A model generated the notes under the pieces. The model had not been told where the DNA came from and searched no databases. It worked only from the letters and a program-made list of their open reading frames with translations. The position numbers and the translations under genes are program-made. A DNA stretch of 64,000 nucleotides from assembly GCA_963277665.1 (NCBI GenBank), contig OY728165.1, positions 1,761,578,772-1,761,642,771 on the forward strand. Reading direction: 5' to 3'. Position 1 is the first letter of the stretch, and the number at the start of each line of letters is the position of its first letter. This DNA comes from Viscum album. Lineage: Eukaryota; Streptophyta; Magnoliopsida; Santalales; Viscaceae. Positions 62,638 through 64,000 of this stretch are shown here, piece by piece.

Positions 62638-64000
62638 GAACATAAGGTGGAAAGTATAGTACATATTATTTTCCTATATCTACACTGGCCTGATTACCAT
62701 ATAATCATTAATGAATTGATCTTGTATACGGTAGACCATTAAATCAAATACTCTAAGGAACATACCATAGATGATATTCCTAGGTTTTAAAATATAATTT
62801 TTCAGTAATTATTGTTAAATAAGGGAAACATAGCCAATATAAATATCCATAATGTATTTATTAATTACTATTCTTCTATTTCAATTTAAATTATGTCTTA
62901 ATATTCTAAGTGTATTGAAACAAGGGACAACCCACATATGGTATTTCTAAATGAGGGGGTAGAGGTATGCCTCTACCATGGCTTTTGTAGTTTGTGGCAT
63001 CATAGCTCATCTCCACCAATTTAAATTTCTAAAAACTACATAAAATTTATCTTTTATTGTGATATGGTAATTATAATTCTTCCCTTAAGAAAACGTCAGA
63101 TCTAGGTTTATTGAAGGTGACATTAGTCTCCAATTAATTGAATTTCATGATCTTTAAAAACATCACATGATTTTATAATTTTTTATTCAATAATATTGGA
63201 AGGAAAATCACCTTGGAATCATCATCAATTCTCATGTGTCAACTAAAATGATGTACATTTTTTATTTGGAAACATATTCCAAAACCAAAATTTATTCATG
63301 TGGAATGATCATAACCTTTTCCCACATCACATAGAACTCATTTTCATTGTAAAAATTTCTTACAAACATATCTTGAATGTTTTACTAAGTGAGTATCTGG
63401 ACCATCTTATCCTCTATCATAACATCCGACCATAAAAAACATTCTCCCTCTTGTATGTAGTTAGCTAACCAAACATGGTGGTTCAAAATATTATCATTAC
63501 ATTTAATGATCCAATTAATTTATTTGACCTATTATTAATCATCATGAGGAGATATATCAACATAAAAATTTAAATCATAAGGGAACTAAAATACCCTTAT
63601 AATCTAGGTGGAAACATGTTCACTTATATGAAAACATTATCCCATGGATTAATGAAATATTTTGATCACCTCAACAAACTGAAGATCAACTTAGTTTCAT
63701 TTGGGATTCACATCCTCATATACCCATTACATTATGAAAAGAGGTGCTCTTTAACGAATAATCAATTATTATAAAGTAAAGGTTTATATTAAAACCTCTT
63801 ATAAAGAATGTAAAACCTGGCGATATGAATTTATTTTCTATATTTAGATATAATATCATTCCATTATCTCTTGTACCAGTAATTTAAGTATGTATCACAT
63901 TTAAATAAATTAATTAATACATGTATTTTATTCTTTATTAAGATTGTATATTATTTATTTAAAACACAAAACCATTTTTAATAAAAAAAAGTGGTGAATT
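62638..64000. other. Anonymous AT-rich DNA right of Element C
   Basis: It continues the sequence interrupted at 50237. No gene, RNA or repeat border is visible up to the window end. Confidence 0.5.

Overview
The window reads as intergenic heterochromatin from a large-genome plant, probably a seed plant and possibly a monocot. The evidence is a nest of Ty3/gypsy LTR retrotransposons with chromovirus-type (Tekay/Del-like) gag-pol, plant-type primer sites (initiator Met tRNA and Asp tRNA) and strong loss of CpG. Stops fall mostly where the families have CGA, CAG, CAA or TGG, as expected from deamination of methylated C. I see no intact host gene, tRNA, rRNA or CRISPR array. All coding traces are broken transposon genes.

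Layout from left to right. Element A (+) fills 1-19351. It has the right part of its 5' LTR (1-672), a primer site (676-687), a broken gag-pol (about 1160-5475), a polypurine tract (5506-5518) and a 3' LTR of about 3.0 kb. That 3' LTR is split by Element D (-), 5880-16697, which has the unusual structure LTR-internal-LTR-internal-LTR and is flanked by GGACC/GGATC. Each 3.1 kb internal region of D carries an Asp-tRNA-type primer site and a decayed frame of about 370 codons that matches no retroelement domain I know. D therefore looks like a large non-autonomous element with a protein of its own.

From 19352 to about 22633 lies most of a diverged LTR (C') related to Element C. Element A seems to have inserted into it. 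C' in turn abuts a decayed minus-strand gag/linker/aspartic-protease region of Athila/Tat type (about 22640-28870). Then come 10.7 kb of anonymous AT-rich DNA.

Element B (+, about 39536-48671) is the most decayed full-length Ty3/gypsy element, with LTRs of about 2.17 kb. After 1.6 kb of anonymous DNA comes Element C (+, 50238-62632). It has 3.72 kb LTRs (50238-53957 and 58915-62632), an ATTAG/ATGAG target duplication and the best-preserved gag-pol of the window. The last 1.4 kb continues the anonymous host sequence.

Inferred insertion order: the minus-strand Tat-like element first, then C', then A, then D. B and C are separate insertions into the anonymous DNA. A, B and C have each lost catalytic residues of both reverse transcriptase and integrase, so none could be autonomous.
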